From Bacteroides sp. (lineage in GTDB: Bacteria; Bacteroidota; Bacteroidia; Bacteroidales; Bacteroidaceae): DNA of 64,000 nucleotides. The position numbers were made by a program, and so were the translations under genes. Below the pieces are notes generated by a model, which saw only the letters and a program-made list of their open reading frames with translations, was not told the origin of the DNA and made no database searches. Location of the stretch: the NCBI RefSeq assembly GCF_028690125.1, contig NZ_JAQVBV010000011.1, positions 62,001-126,000 of the forward strand. Direction: 5' to 3'. Positions 33,118 through 41,692 of this stretch are shown piece after piece; the first letter of the stretch is position 1; each line of letters starts with the position of its first letter.

Positions 33118-34224
33118 ATGATACACACGTGCACCAAAGTTACAGTTCGCCAAAGAGCCATCCGTAACGACAAAATTTCTCTCTACCTTGATTATTATCC
33201 GGCTATTCGCCATCCCGAAACCATGATTATGAGCCGTCGGGAGTATCTCGGCATCTACATTTACGCCCACCCAAAAAACGAAATGGAGCGTGAGTTCAAC
33301 AACGATATGCTGAACAAAGCCGAAGCCATCCGGTGCATCCGGGTACAGTCACTCATCAACGAAGAGTTCGGTTTCTTAGACAAGCACAAGATGAAAGCCG
33401 ACTTTCTCGCCTATTTTGCCAAGATGATGAAGAGTAAAGATCAAAAATGGAAAGTAGTCTACGCTCACTTCTACAACTTCGTACAGGGAAAATGCTCTTT
33501 TGGTGAAGTGAATGTAGATTTATGCAAAAGGTTCCGAGCTTACTTATTGAACGCTAAGCAACTGAAACATACTCAGCACAAAGTATCGCTTAACTCCGCA
33601 GCAGGCTACTACTCCACATTCAGAGGTCTATTGAAAATCGCTTATCGGGATAAGCTGCTCCGTGAGAACATCAACGACTTTCTGGATAAGATTGAGTATG
33701 AAGACGTAAAGAAAGAGTATCTGACATTAAACGAGGTAAAACAATTAGCAGCCACACCCTGCGACATACCTGTTCTAAAAGCCGCCTCTCTGTTCTCTTG
33801 CCTGACAGGACTACGTATCAGTGATATTATGAATCTACAATGGTCTGATTTTGGCATCGCTCCCGACCAAGGTTACTGTATTCGTATCCGTACCCAAAAG
33901 ACCAAGACCGAAGCCACACTCCCCATTAGCCACGAGGCTTTTGAACTATGCGGAGAGGTTGGAACGGGTAAAGTCTTTAAGGGGCTTAGCCGAAGCATGA
34001 TAAATTATCCTCTAAAAAACTGGCTAAAGCAAGCTAAGATATTGAAACATATCACATTTCATTGCTTTCGGCACTCGTATGCCACCCTTCAAATTGCCGC
34101 AGGGACAGACATTTACACCGTCAGCAAGATGCTTACACACCGTAATGTATCGACGACGCAGATATATGCGGAGCTGGTGAGTGAGAAGAAACGAGAGTCG
34201 GCAAACAAAATCTCATTGAAATAA
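33118..34224 (+). CDS. Tyrosine recombinase / integrase
   Basis: A 368-aa integrase of the Bacteroidetes type with an N-terminal Arm-like segment, a SAM-like core-binding domain (LNSAAGYYSTFRGLL near 160) and the catalytic domain. Catalytic residues are visible: Arg in TGLRISD near 240, Lys in RTQKTKTEATLP, His-x-x-Arg in HCFRHSYATL near 322, His in LTHRNVSTTQ near 345 and nucleophile Tyr in IYAELVS. The frame opens at 33076, but the ATG at 33118 (MIHTCTKVTVRQRAI) matches the family start. It should insert and excise the plus-strand element. Confidence 0.9.
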   Translation: MIHTCTKVTVRQRAIRNDKISLYLDYYPAIRHPETMIMSRREYLGIYIYAHPKNEMEREFNNDMLNKAEAIRCIRVQSLINEEFGFLDKHKMKADFLAYFAKMMKSKDQKWKVVYAHFYNFVQGKCSFGEVNVDLCKRFRAYLLNAKQLKHTQHKVSLNSAAGYYSTFRGLLKIAYRDKLLRENINDFLDKIEYEDVKKEYLTLNEVKQLAATPCDIPVLKAASLFSCLTGLRISDIMNLQWSDFGIAPDQGYCIRIRTQKTKTEATLPISHEAFELCGEVGTGKVFKGLSRSMINYPLKNWLKQAKILKHITFHCFRHSYATLQIAAGTDIYTVSKMLTHRNVSTTQIYAELVSEKKRESANKISLK

Positions 34225-34283
34225 TAAAATCAACTTTATAGTTGAAATATTGCTATTTATAAAACAAATATCAACTTAATTAT

Positions 34284-34291
34284 TAACTTTG
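34284..34291 (+). promoter_or_regulatory. -7 box for the mqsR-like gene
   Basis: TAACTTTG, a full match to TAnnTTTG, 15 nt before the ATG at 34307. Confidence 0.6.
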
Positions 34292-34306
34292 CAAAACAGG
34301 AAATAA

Positions 34307-34666
34307 ATGGTAACAAAAGAAGATGTAGAAGTGTTCCTTAAGCAGTTCCAACAGAAGCTTAAAGTATTCAGCATCATTTTTAGAGATGATAGAGGAAAGA
34401 ATGCTCAAGCACTGGCAGACTTAGAAATAACACCTAAATATAGAGAAACTGTTATAAAAGAAATCAAAACTGAAGACTATTGCCAAGGCCCTATTGTTGA
34501 TACATTAAACCACATGGGAGATATGTGGGTGTTTGGTAAAGACGTAAAGGGACAAGAGGTATATATCAAGATTTCATTAGGTCAGAAAAATAGTCAAACA
34601 ATATGTATTTCGTTTCATATATCTGAATATAAAATGAAATACCCATTTAAAGGAGAAATACAATGA
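34307..34666 (+). CDS. MqsR-like toxin
   Basis: A 119-aa protein with the layout of MqsR ribonuclease toxins. VEVFLKQFQQKLKV at the N-terminus is followed by RGKNAQALADLEITPKYR, EDYCQGPIVD, MWVFGKDVKGQEVYIKI and ICISFHISEYKMKYPFK at the C-terminus. MqsR cleaves mRNA in a ribosome-independent way when its antitoxin is lost. The stop overlaps the next gene by 4 nt, as expected for a toxin-antitoxin pair. Confidence 0.8.
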   Translation: MVTKEDVEVFLKQFQQKLKVFSIIFRDDRGKNAQALADLEITPKYRETVIKEIKTEDYCQGPIVDTLNHMGDMWVFGKDVKGQEVYIKISLGQKNSQTICISFHISEYKMKYPFKGEIQ

Positions 34667-35649
34667 AGAGTCCTTTTACAGGAGGGAAAGTTGTCCTCCA
34701 CCAAGAAAATGCAGAGTTGGTGTTTCGCAGAGAAAAATTTAAGTACATCTATTTGTACTATCTATGTGAAGACACCAAAGAAAGATTTACCACCACAGAG
34801 ATTGACGAAATCAATCTCTCACAGGTATATAATCAATATCGTATCAAATATGGAATCCCATTTCCCGATGAGATTAAGCGTATCCGACAGATGTATGAGC
34901 TTTCGGCATCTAAGATGTCAGAAATATTAGGATTTGGGGATAACCAGTATCGGCTATACGAAAATGGAGATATACCCAGTGAAGCAAATGGCAAAATACT
35001 CAGCTCAATAAAAGAACCGTCTATATTCAAGGTATTTGTAGAAAATGCAAAGAACCAATTTGAAGCCAAAGAATTTGAAAAGATTCTCTCTAAGCTTAAA
35101 AAAGTAATGGAGCATGAGAAGTCACATATCAAAGAAGCACTTATTTTCGATTCATACTCAAGGGGAGCTTACAATGGCTATGCTGCTCAGTCATACAGTA
35201 AATTGAAAAACATCATACTCTATTTTATAGAAAAATGTGGTGATACGTTCAATACCAAAATGAACAAACTATTATTCTATACGGATTTTCTATCTTATAA
35301 GACCTATGGGCGTGGAATCAGCGGTTTAGCTTATAGAGCGATTCAATTCGGACCGGTACCTGTAAGATGGGACAGAGTATATAGTTTGATGGATGATGTT
35401 TATCCGGAAATAGTAGAATTTAACTCCGGCAATTGCGGAACCAAGCTATGTTCTACCCTATCACCCGATTTCTCTTGTTTCTCTACTGAAGAACAAAGTA
35501 TTCTAGATACTGTATGGGAAAAATTTAAAGATATTTCCGCATCAGATATTTCAGAATTGAGTCATAAAGAAGATGCTTGGGAAAAATATAATACCACCAA
35601 TCTGATGATTGACTATAAAGAAGCATTCACACTCCGCGCATTCGATTAG
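34663..35649 (+). CDS. Antitoxin: MqsA-like HTH fused to a Panacea (SocA-like) domain
   Basis: A 328-aa protein. Residues 1-60 resemble the MqsA zinc domain, but the usual CPxCG is MKSPFTGGK, so the metal-binding cysteines are gone. Residues 70-115 are an XRE-like HTH (IKRIRQMYELSASKMSEILG). Residues about 180-325 are a Panacea/DUF4065 domain (YFIEKCGDTFNTKMNKLLFY, then GLAYRAIQFGPVPVRWDRVY). Panacea domains are antitoxins found with many unrelated toxins. Together with the overlapping mqsR-like gene this should be a self-regulated addiction module. Confidence 0.8.
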   Translation: MKSPFTGGKVVLHQENAELVFRREKFKYIYLYYLCEDTKERFTTTEIDEINLSQVYNQYRIKYGIPFPDEIKRIRQMYELSASKMSEILGFGDNQYRLYENGDIPSEANGKILSSIKEPSIFKVFVENAKNQFEAKEFEKILSKLKKVMEHEKSHIKEALIFDSYSRGAYNGYAAQSYSKLKNIILYFIEKCGDTFNTKMNKLLFYTDFLSYKTYGRGISGLAYRAIQFGPVPVRWDRVYSLMDDVYPEIVEFNSGNCGTKLCSTLSPDFSCFSTEEQSILDTVWEKFKDISASDISELSHKEDAWEKYNTTNLMIDYKEAFTLRAFD

Positions 35650-35674
35650 AGATAATGGAAATATTTCTCATCAA

Positions 35675-35724
35675 CATATCATATAATAAACAAATAGCAT
35701 TATATTTGCATATTATATGATATG
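35675..35724 (+). promoter_or_regulatory. hipBA promoter with flanking operator
   Basis: A perfect 13-bp inverted repeat, CATATCATATAAT (35675-35687) and ATTATATGATATG (35712-35724), brackets the -7 box TATATTTG (35701-35708). HipB bound to both arms would cover the promoter. Confidence 0.7.
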
Positions 35725-35732
35725 TTACAACT

Positions 35733-36053
35733 ATGGCAAAGAATACAATGGGGACTAAATTACCTCGCAAATTACAGCAGAAAATGGAGATTGTAGGTGA
35801 GCAGATCAAATTAGCACGCTTACGCCGTAATTTGAGTGTGGCACAAGTGGCTGAACGAGCTACCTGCTCACCTCTCACGGTATCACGCATCGAAAAGGGT
35901 GTGCCTACCGTTGCCATAGGTATCTATCTTCGTGTGCTTTACGCTCTGCAACTGGATGAAGATATTCTCTGGATTGCCAAAGAGGACAAATTGGGAAAAT
36001 CACTGCAAGATTTGACCCTAAAGAGTCGTGAGCGCGCATCTAAAAAGGAATAA
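35733..36053 (+). CDS. hipB: HipB-like XRE antitoxin/repressor
   Basis: A 106-aa protein with a classic XRE HTH at residues 20-75: GEQIKLARLRRNLSVAQVAE, then SPLTVSRIEKGVP. A basic C-terminus follows. Its stop is 3 nt before the hipA-like gene, and a palindromic operator overlaps its promoter, which fits an autorepressor that also neutralises HipA. Confidence 0.8.
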   Translation: MAKNTMGTKLPRKLQQKMEIVGEQIKLARLRRNLSVAQVAERATCSPLTVSRIEKGVPTVAIGIYLRVLYALQLDEDILWIAKEDKLGKSLQDLTLKSRERASKKE

Positions 36054-36056
36054 ACA

Positions 36057-37322
36057 ATGAAAAAGCTATTAGTATATGCCGACTTTGATTGGCTGAAAGA
36101 TATTAAACTTATCGGAGAACTAAGTTATGAATCGCTTCGTGGCTCAGATAGCTATGCTTTCAAATTCAATGATGAATGGCTGAAGCGATATGGCAACCTA
36201 TTTATTAGTGCAGACCTGAATAACTACAAAGGACTGCAATACACACAACCTGAGAAAGATATTTTCGGCTGTTTCTCCGATGCATTGCCCGACCGTTGGG
36301 GACGTACGCTGCTCAATCGTAGAGAGCAAATCTTGGCTACCGAAAAGAAACGTCCTATCCGTCGCTTATCCTCATTTGATTATCTACTGGGAATTGATGA
36401 TTCATCTCGCATGGGAGGATTTCGATTTAAAGAAACACCCGATGGCGATTTTATCAACTCCGGCAATACGCTGCGCATCCCACCATTAACCAGTATCCGT
36501 GAGTTGATTCATGCCACCGGGGAGATCGAAAAAAGCGAAGAGGAAAACAAACTACCTGATAAGAAGTGGCTCACTCAATTAGTGCAACCCGGTTCTTCAT
36601 TAGGTGGAGCTAGGCCGAAAGCCAGCGTAGTTGATACTGATAAAGTATTGTATGTCGCCAAGTTTCCCTCTCGTAAAGATGATTACAATGCAGGGCTTTG
36701 GGAACACTTCTGCCATCTATTAGCCAAGAAAGCAGGAATCAATGCAGCATCTACACAAGTAATCTCCACAAGCGACAAGTACCACACACTCTTATCACGT
36801 CGTTTTGATAGAACCGATGACGGCAAGCGAATACATTTTGCCTCTGCCATGACATTACTCGGACTCTCGGACGGTGCCAACGCAAGTACTGGAAACGGCT
36901 ACTTAGATATGGTAGACTTCATACTTCAAAATTGCACAGAGGTAAACAAGAACCTCCAAGAACTATACCGTCGTGTAGCTTTTAACATTTGCATCGGTAA
37001 TTCCGATGATCACTTCCGCAATCACGGTTTTCTGCTCACATCTAAAGGTTGGACTCTATCTCCTGCTTACGACATGAATCCAACACTGAATGAATATCAG
37101 AGTCTACTTATTTCCAACTCTTCCAGCAGAGCAGACTTAGCAATTCTATCAGATGCTTGTGAAGACTATATGTTACCTCGAGACGTAGCCACAAAAATCA
37201 TCTCAGAGGTGACAATAGCCGTTAAAGACTGGAAAGCATTGGCAACTAGATTAGGAATAGCGAACAGCGAAATGGAATTACTCGGGAATACCTTTAATAG
37301 TCGGATTAAAGAATACATCTAA
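36057..37322 (+). CDS. hipA: HipA-like serine/threonine kinase toxin
   Basis: A 421-aa full-length HipA-family protein. The N-terminal subdomain contains QPEKDIFGCFSDALPDRWGR (about 63-82). The ATP loop is SSLGGARPKASV near 180, the catalytic loop is GNSDDHFRNHGF near 314 and the metal-binding motif is SPAYDMNPT near 337. HipA kinases phosphorylate aminoacyl-tRNA synthetases or other targets and slow growth. With hipB it makes the second toxin-antitoxin pair of the element. Confidence 0.85.
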   Translation: MKKLLVYADFDWLKDIKLIGELSYESLRGSDSYAFKFNDEWLKRYGNLFISADLNNYKGLQYTQPEKDIFGCFSDALPDRWGRTLLNRREQILATEKKRPIRRLSSFDYLLGIDDSSRMGGFRFKETPDGDFINSGNTLRIPPLTSIRELIHATGEIEKSEEENKLPDKKWLTQLVQPGSSLGGARPKASVVDTDKVLYVAKFPSRKDDYNAGLWEHFCHLLAKKAGINAASTQVISTSDKYHTLLSRRFDRTDDGKRIHFASAMTLLGLSDGANASTGNGYLDMVDFILQNCTEVNKNLQELYRRVAFNICIGNSDDHFRNHGFLLTSKGWTLSPAYDMNPTLNEYQSLLISNSSSRADLAILSDACEDYMLPRDVATKIISEVTIAVKDWKALATRLGIANSEMELLGNTFNSRIKEYI

Positions 37323-37419
37323 TTCTTTGGCAAAATAGATAGTCATTTGCCTTATAGAGAAGACAAACGCAGCCATATCAACGCCAAATGCGGACAATTG
37401 CACAAACAATTTGGAGTCA

Positions 37420-37460
37420 AATAGTTATTACTATATATTTGCGCACAAATGATAACTATT
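37420..37460 (+). promoter_or_regulatory. Promoter with flanking inverted repeat before the two-TM gene
   Basis: AATAGTTATTA (37420-37430) and TGATAACTATT (37450-37460) form a near-perfect inverted repeat around the -7 box TATATTTG (37434-37441). Confidence 0.55.
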
Positions 37461-37467
37461 GATTAAT

Positions 37468-38181
37468 ATGACAGCTAAGAAAACCGACTACATTATTATA
37501 TATTCTTTCCTATGTGCATCAATATTGAGTATTGCTGTATTAGTTCGCATGTTTGCAGTAACAGAGCTCAAAATGGACGAGTTCTCGGCTCTTATGGTCT
37601 TTTTCGTAACTTGCCTTTTGCTTGGTGGCTTCTATTTTAGTTTCCAATCCATATTGAATGATTGTCTTTTGCCTATTGTAGAGCGAATTTTTAGAAAGAA
37701 ACACCCACAATTAGAGCCTGAAATTATAGTAGAACCGCTTGTGGAAGCTCCACAAGAACAGAAGGAGCCTGCTGTGCTTAACTACGGAGAATATAAACAA
37801 ACTGCACAACATAAATTTGCGCAGGAGCAGGCACAAACTTTGGAAAAGGTTCTCTCCTATACAGGGAAAGAGATGGCATTGTATATGACCGAAAGCGAGT
37901 TGCAACAACTTTACGAGCATATCCGCTTTTTTCAATCCGCTACAGAACAGGAATGCGAACAGTTAAGTAACCCTGTGGCCATTGATGCCAAACTAAAATC
38001 CATCGACCTGATGCACTTTGGCTGGAATATCGGTAACCAATTTAAGAAGTCTGGTATTGAAACGGCAACTTTCATCAAGCACGTTTTCGCCAAAGAACTA
38101 CACGATAGCGTAATTTCCACCATCAAGCGAAAACTCAGAGTCGAAGGTACTTGCATTATTAAAATCAAAGAGGAGTTATAA
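37468..38181 (+). CDS. Two-TM protein of the intact mobilizable element
   Basis: A 237-aa protein with two N-terminal membrane segments (IIIYSFLCASILSIAVLVRM and ALMVFFVTCLLLGGFYFSF), a Glu/Pro/Gln-rich linker and a C-terminal helical domain with YMTESELQQLYEHIRFF. The counterpart in the decayed element is 30141-31043. Function unknown; the constant place before the HTH-primase module suggests a part in element replication or copy control. The ATG at 37468 follows the -7 box. Confidence 0.6.
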   Translation: MTAKKTDYIIIYSFLCASILSIAVLVRMFAVTELKMDEFSALMVFFVTCLLLGGFYFSFQSILNDCLLPIVERIFRKKHPQLEPEIIVEPLVEAPQEQKEPAVLNYGEYKQTAQHKFAQEQAQTLEKVLSYTGKEMALYMTESELQQLYEHIRFFQSATEQECEQLSNPVAIDAKLKSIDLMHFGWNIGNQFKKSGIETATFIKHVFAKELHDSVISTIKRKLRVEGTCIIKIKEEL

Positions 38182-38204
38182 ATTATATTTTTTAGTCTAT
38201 ATCA

Positions 38205-38235
38205 AGCGATCACTTTGGCGTGGTCGCTTTTTTTA
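38205..38235 (+). terminator. Terminator after the two-TM gene
   Basis: AGCGATCAC pairs with GTGGTCGCT (one G-T), followed by TTTTTTT. Confidence 0.75.
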
Positions 38236-38363
38236 TGCCGTAACCTATTGGTATATAGCAATAATCACCATTGATAAGTTATTAACCAGTTATATCTTGG
38301 TGGCTAATTTCACCATAAAATCACCAGTTTTCTTTGCACATGAATTATTAAAATCAAGAATTT

Positions 38364-38729
38364 ATGTGTAAACAAGAAATCACCTTTGATAAGTTACCGC
38401 AGGCGATAACTTATCTGACCGAACAGGTCGCAGAGTTAAAACAATTGGTATCGGAGCTTCAACCACCACAATCTGAGAAACACCAATTAGTAGGCATTGA
38501 CGATGCTTGCCGTATTATCCAAAAAGCCAAACCTACCGTCTATGCCCTTGTGCGTAAAGGATTGCTACCTTCTTATAAAAAAGGGAAACAGCTCTATTTT
38601 TATGAGGATGAATTACTGGCATGGATAGAAAACGGTCGGAAGAATACTTCAGAACAGAACTATGACCAGATGCTGGCTTCGATGCAAAACGGAGTACGTC
38701 GCAAACCGAAATCAGGCTTTAACCTTTAA
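38364..38729 (+). CDS. HTH (excisionase-type) DNA-binding protein
   Basis: A 121-aa protein. Residues 50-95 form an HTH_17 domain (IDDACRIIQKAKPTVYALVR, then LLPSYKKGKQLYFYEDEL). The N-terminus KLPQAITYLTEQVAELKQLV is a probable coiled coil for dimerisation. Paralogue of 29612-29962. First gene of the replication-mobilization module. Confidence 0.8.
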   Translation: MCKQEITFDKLPQAITYLTEQVAELKQLVSELQPPQSEKHQLVGIDDACRIIQKAKPTVYALVRKGLLPSYKKGKQLYFYEDELLAWIENGRKNTSEQNYDQMLASMQNGVRRKPKSGFNL

Positions 38730-38741
38730 TCCGTCAGAGTT

Positions 38742-40112
38742 ATGGAAGAGAAATCAATAACTCCCGAAGGAATTATCAATCAAGCAATGGGAATGAATAT
38801 GTCTTTTGCAGGCGCAGAATTTCCGGTTGAGATATTTCCATCAAAGATTCAGCAAATTATACATGAGGTGTATGAGTGTCAAAGTTATCCTATTGATTAT
38901 ACGGCCGCCTCTATCCTGACTGCCATTGCAGCAGGAATAGGCAATACCCACCTTGTCCAAATGAAACAAGGTTGGGTGGAGAGTGCTATTTTGTTTGTAG
39001 CATTAGTCGGCCGACCGGGTGCAAACAAAAGCCATCCCCTCAGCTTTGCCATGAAGCCCTTTATCAACTTCGATTATCAGCAAAATCTGGAATTTGGAAA
39101 ACTGTATGCTAAATATGAGCAAGATATATCTATGAGTAAAAAAGAGCGTCAAGATGCCGGTGCGGAGGAGTTTCCACAAGAACCAATCCGCAAACGCTTT
39201 CTGGTTTCGGACATTACACCCGAAGGATTAAGTTATATCCATGCACAGAATAAACGTGGACTTTGCCTCTGGTCGGATGAACTTTCGGCATGGTTTAAAA
39301 ATTTCAACCGTTATAATAATGGTTCGGAAGAACAGTTCTGGCTGTCGGTATTCAGTGCCAAGACTGTTATTTCCGATAGAAAGAATGCTAAAAGTTCCGT
39401 TTTCATCACCCGTCCATTCATTCCGGTGATCGGCACCATCCAGAAAAAGATTCTAAGCGATTTAGCTCATGGCGACCGTTCAAGCAACGGATTTATTGAC
39501 CGTATCCTGTTCATCATGCCTGCCATTCAGCAAAAAGCTCGATGGAATGAGAAAGATATTTCTCCCGATTTGGAATCCCAATGGCATACACTACTAAATG
39601 GGCTTATCAACATTGAGTGCTCATTTGATGAAAACAATGAAATTCAGCCTTCAATCGTAACCTTCAGCGACGAGGCTCGCAGGCTATTGTATAAATGGCA
39701 GCATAACCACGCGGACCTGTGCGATAATCTTAGCAATGAAATGCTTTTAGGAATATATTGTAAACTGGAAATCTATATCATTCGCTTTTGCTTGGTGATA
39801 CAGATAACCCGTTGGCTTTGTGGGGAGTGCGGAAAAGATCAGGTAGACACAGAAACCGTTCAACGAGCGATTCTGCTAACGGAATATTTCAAACAAACCG
39901 CTACCAGAGTGCAAAATCTAATGAATGAAACGGCTCTTACTGTTCAACAACAATCCGTTCTATTTCAACTCCCCGAACTCTTCAGCACTGCACAAGGCAT
40001 AGAGATAGCAGCCAGTCAAGGGATGAAAGAACGGGCGTTCAAAGAGTTCCTGAGTAAACACACAGGAAACCTTTTTCAGAAAGATCGGCATGGAGAATAC
40101 AAAAAAGTATAA
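38742..40112 (+). CDS. DUF3987 (primase-helicase-like) protein
   Basis: A 456-aa protein with P-loop ALVGRPGANKSHPLSF near 86-101 and WSDELSAWF near 178. Homologue of 28184-29602. It is a likely ATP-dependent replication protein that works with the DUF6371 primase-like protein encoded just downstream. The P-loop is slightly unusual (GANKS rather than GxGKS). Confidence 0.8.
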   Translation: MEEKSITPEGIINQAMGMNMSFAGAEFPVEIFPSKIQQIIHEVYECQSYPIDYTAASILTAIAAGIGNTHLVQMKQGWVESAILFVALVGRPGANKSHPLSFAMKPFINFDYQQNLEFGKLYAKYEQDISMSKKERQDAGAEEFPQEPIRKRFLVSDITPEGLSYIHAQNKRGLCLWSDELSAWFKNFNRYNNGSEEQFWLSVFSAKTVISDRKNAKSSVFITRPFIPVIGTIQKKILSDLAHGDRSSNGFIDRILFIMPAIQQKARWNEKDISPDLESQWHTLLNGLINIECSFDENNEIQPSIVTFSDEARRLLYKWQHNHADLCDNLSNEMLLGIYCKLEIYIIRFCLVIQITRWLCGECGKDQVDTETVQRAILLTEYFKQTATRVQNLMNETALTVQQQSVLFQLPELFSTAQGIEIAASQGMKERAFKEFLSKHTGNLFQKDRHGEYKKV

Positions 40113-40118
40113 CCGCAT

Positions 40119-40136
40119 TATCCACACTATCCACAT
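40119..40136 (+). promoter_or_regulatory. Tandem DnaA boxes (candidate origin)
   Basis: TTATCCACA (40119-40127) is a perfect DnaA-box consensus, and CTATCCACA (40128-40136) directly follows with one mismatch. They lie in the 76-nt gap between the DUF3987 and DUF6371 genes. Confidence 0.55.
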
Positions 40137-40188
40137 TTTGAGAAACCAAAATGCAGAAAATGTTGAAAATGCACTAAAAAAAGAATCA

Positions 40189-41244
40189 ATGACACACAGA
40201 TTTATATTAGAACCATACAAAAGCATTGCCTCCCGACACACCTGTCCGGAGTGCAAGCACAAAAGATGTTTTTCCCGATATGTTGATACGGAAGGAACAA
40301 TCTCCTTTCCGGAATACGTCGGACGGTGTAACCGTGAACAGAAATGTGGTTACCACCTTACACCCAAAACATACTTTGAACAGAATCCTGAACAATGTGA
40401 ACAGTCACAAGTGCGTGAACGTTTGTTCCGCCCGGCTCCACCTCCATCACCAACAAGCTATATAGATGACACTCTAGTAGAACGGTCAATGAGTCATTAC
40501 AAAGAAAATAAACTGTTCCAATTCCTATCTACTCAGTTTGGTGAGGATGAATCATTGCGACTAATGAAGCTTTATCAAGTAGGAACAGCCAACCATTGGC
40601 AGGGTTCAACGGTATTTTGGCAGACAGATGCATATGGCAAAGTGCGTACTGGCAAAATCATGCTCTATAACTCAACTACGGGCAGGCGTATTAAAGAACC
40701 TCACAATCATATTACGTGGGTACATTCCATTCTTTATAAGGATGGCTTTAATCTGAAACAATGTTTCTTTGGAGAGCATCTATTGCCTAAAGAGAGTACA
40801 AAGTCCGTGGCCATTGTAGAAAGTGAGAAGAGTGCTCTTATCGCCAGTTCCTACCTGCCACAATATTTATGGATCGCTTCGGGTGGCAAAAATGGCTGTT
40901 TCCGTGAGGAGAATCTCAGTGTACTCAAAGGCAGAAACGTTGTGCTCTTTCCTGACTTGGGAGCCACCGATGACTGGTCGGCCCGAATTGCCACAATGCA
41001 ACGAATGGGAATTACGGCTAAACTTTTCGATTATTTAGAAAAGAATGCTACTTCTGAACAGCGGAAAAATGGATTTGACATTGCTGATTTTCTATTGGAG
41101 ATGAAGCAACCGCAAGCTATTTTACAAGCCATGATTGCAAAGAATCCGGCTCTCAATTTGCTAATAAAAGAGTTAGATTTAAAGCTCATCGAAGAACCTG
41201 TACGACCTATTTCCACCGCAAAGAGAAAAGGATTCAGGCTTTAA
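40189..41244 (+). CDS. DUF6371 primase-like protein
   Basis: A 351-aa protein. Zinc-binding N-terminus HTCPECKHKRCF and CNREQKCGYH, TOPRIM-like AIVESEKSALI near 213, ASGGKNG near 234 and LFPDLGATDDW near 253. Homologue of 26965-28011. An upstream ATG at 40090 would overlap the DUF3987 gene and cover the DnaA boxes; the ATG at 40189 (MTHRFILEPY) aligns with the paralogue's MKSYRFVLEKY and is chosen. Confidence 0.8.
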   Translation: MTHRFILEPYKSIASRHTCPECKHKRCFSRYVDTEGTISFPEYVGRCNREQKCGYHLTPKTYFEQNPEQCEQSQVRERLFRPAPPPSPTSYIDDTLVERSMSHYKENKLFQFLSTQFGEDESLRLMKLYQVGTANHWQGSTVFWQTDAYGKVRTGKIMLYNSTTGRRIKEPHNHITWVHSILYKDGFNLKQCFFGEHLLPKESTKSVAIVESEKSALIASSYLPQYLWIASGGKNGCFREENLSVLKGRNVVLFPDLGATDDWSARIATMQRMGITAKLFDYLEKNATSEQRKNGFDIADFLLEMKQPQAILQAMIAKNPALNLLIKELDLKLIEEPVRPISTAKRKGFRL

Positions 41245-41277
41245 GTAAAATCGTAGATTTTGAGATAGCAAGTTTAT

Positions 41278-41296
41278 GTTTTGGGCGTCCCAAAAC
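41278..41296. other. Perfect hairpin upstream of mobC, possible oriT
   Basis: GTTTTGGG-CGT-CCCAAAAC, an 8-bp perfect stem 49 bp before the MobC start. Relaxase nick sites often lie beside such inverted repeats upstream of mob genes. No T-run follows, which argues against a terminator. Confidence 0.4.
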
Positions 41297-41344
41297 CTTG
41301 TCTTAATCCCGTTGGTCTACAAATTAATCAATAATATTGAACGT

Positions 41345-41692
41345 ATGAAAGTATATAATAAAGGTGGAAGACCCACCAAATCATTGATAGAAAAACGCAC
41401 CTATCGGGTGAACCTAAAGATGAATACCGAGGAGTATTACACACTCAAAACCCGCGCATCGGAAGCAGGAGTTTCACCATGCGATTTTATCAGAGTTGTA
41501 ATTCTAAAGGCTGAAATACGACAACGACTTTCGCCCGAATGGATGGAACATATTCGCAAACTGTCAGGCATGGCAAACAACCTGAATCAGATTGCACACA
41601 AGGCAAATGCCGCAGGTTATCCGGATGCTCGAATGGAATACCTGTACTTAGCCGACAAGATTGATCACCTGTTAGACCAGATACAACAATGA
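41345..41692 (+). CDS. MobC-type relaxosome accessory protein
   Basis: A 115-aa protein. KGGRPTKSLIEKRTYRVNLK at residues 4-23 is the ribbon-helix-helix start of mobilization proteins, followed by EEYYTLKTRASEAGVSPCDF. The C-terminus HIRKLSGMANNLNQIAHKAN is the MobC/DUF1778-like helix. It binds oriT and helps the relaxase. The upstream ORF extension is ignored because MKVYNKGGRP is the family start. It overlaps the relaxase gene by 4 nt. Confidence 0.85.
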   Translation: MKVYNKGGRPTKSLIEKRTYRVNLKMNTEEYYTLKTRASEAGVSPCDFIRVVILKAEIRQRLSPEWMEHIRKLSGMANNLNQIAHKANAAGYPDARMEYLYLADKIDHLLDQIQQ

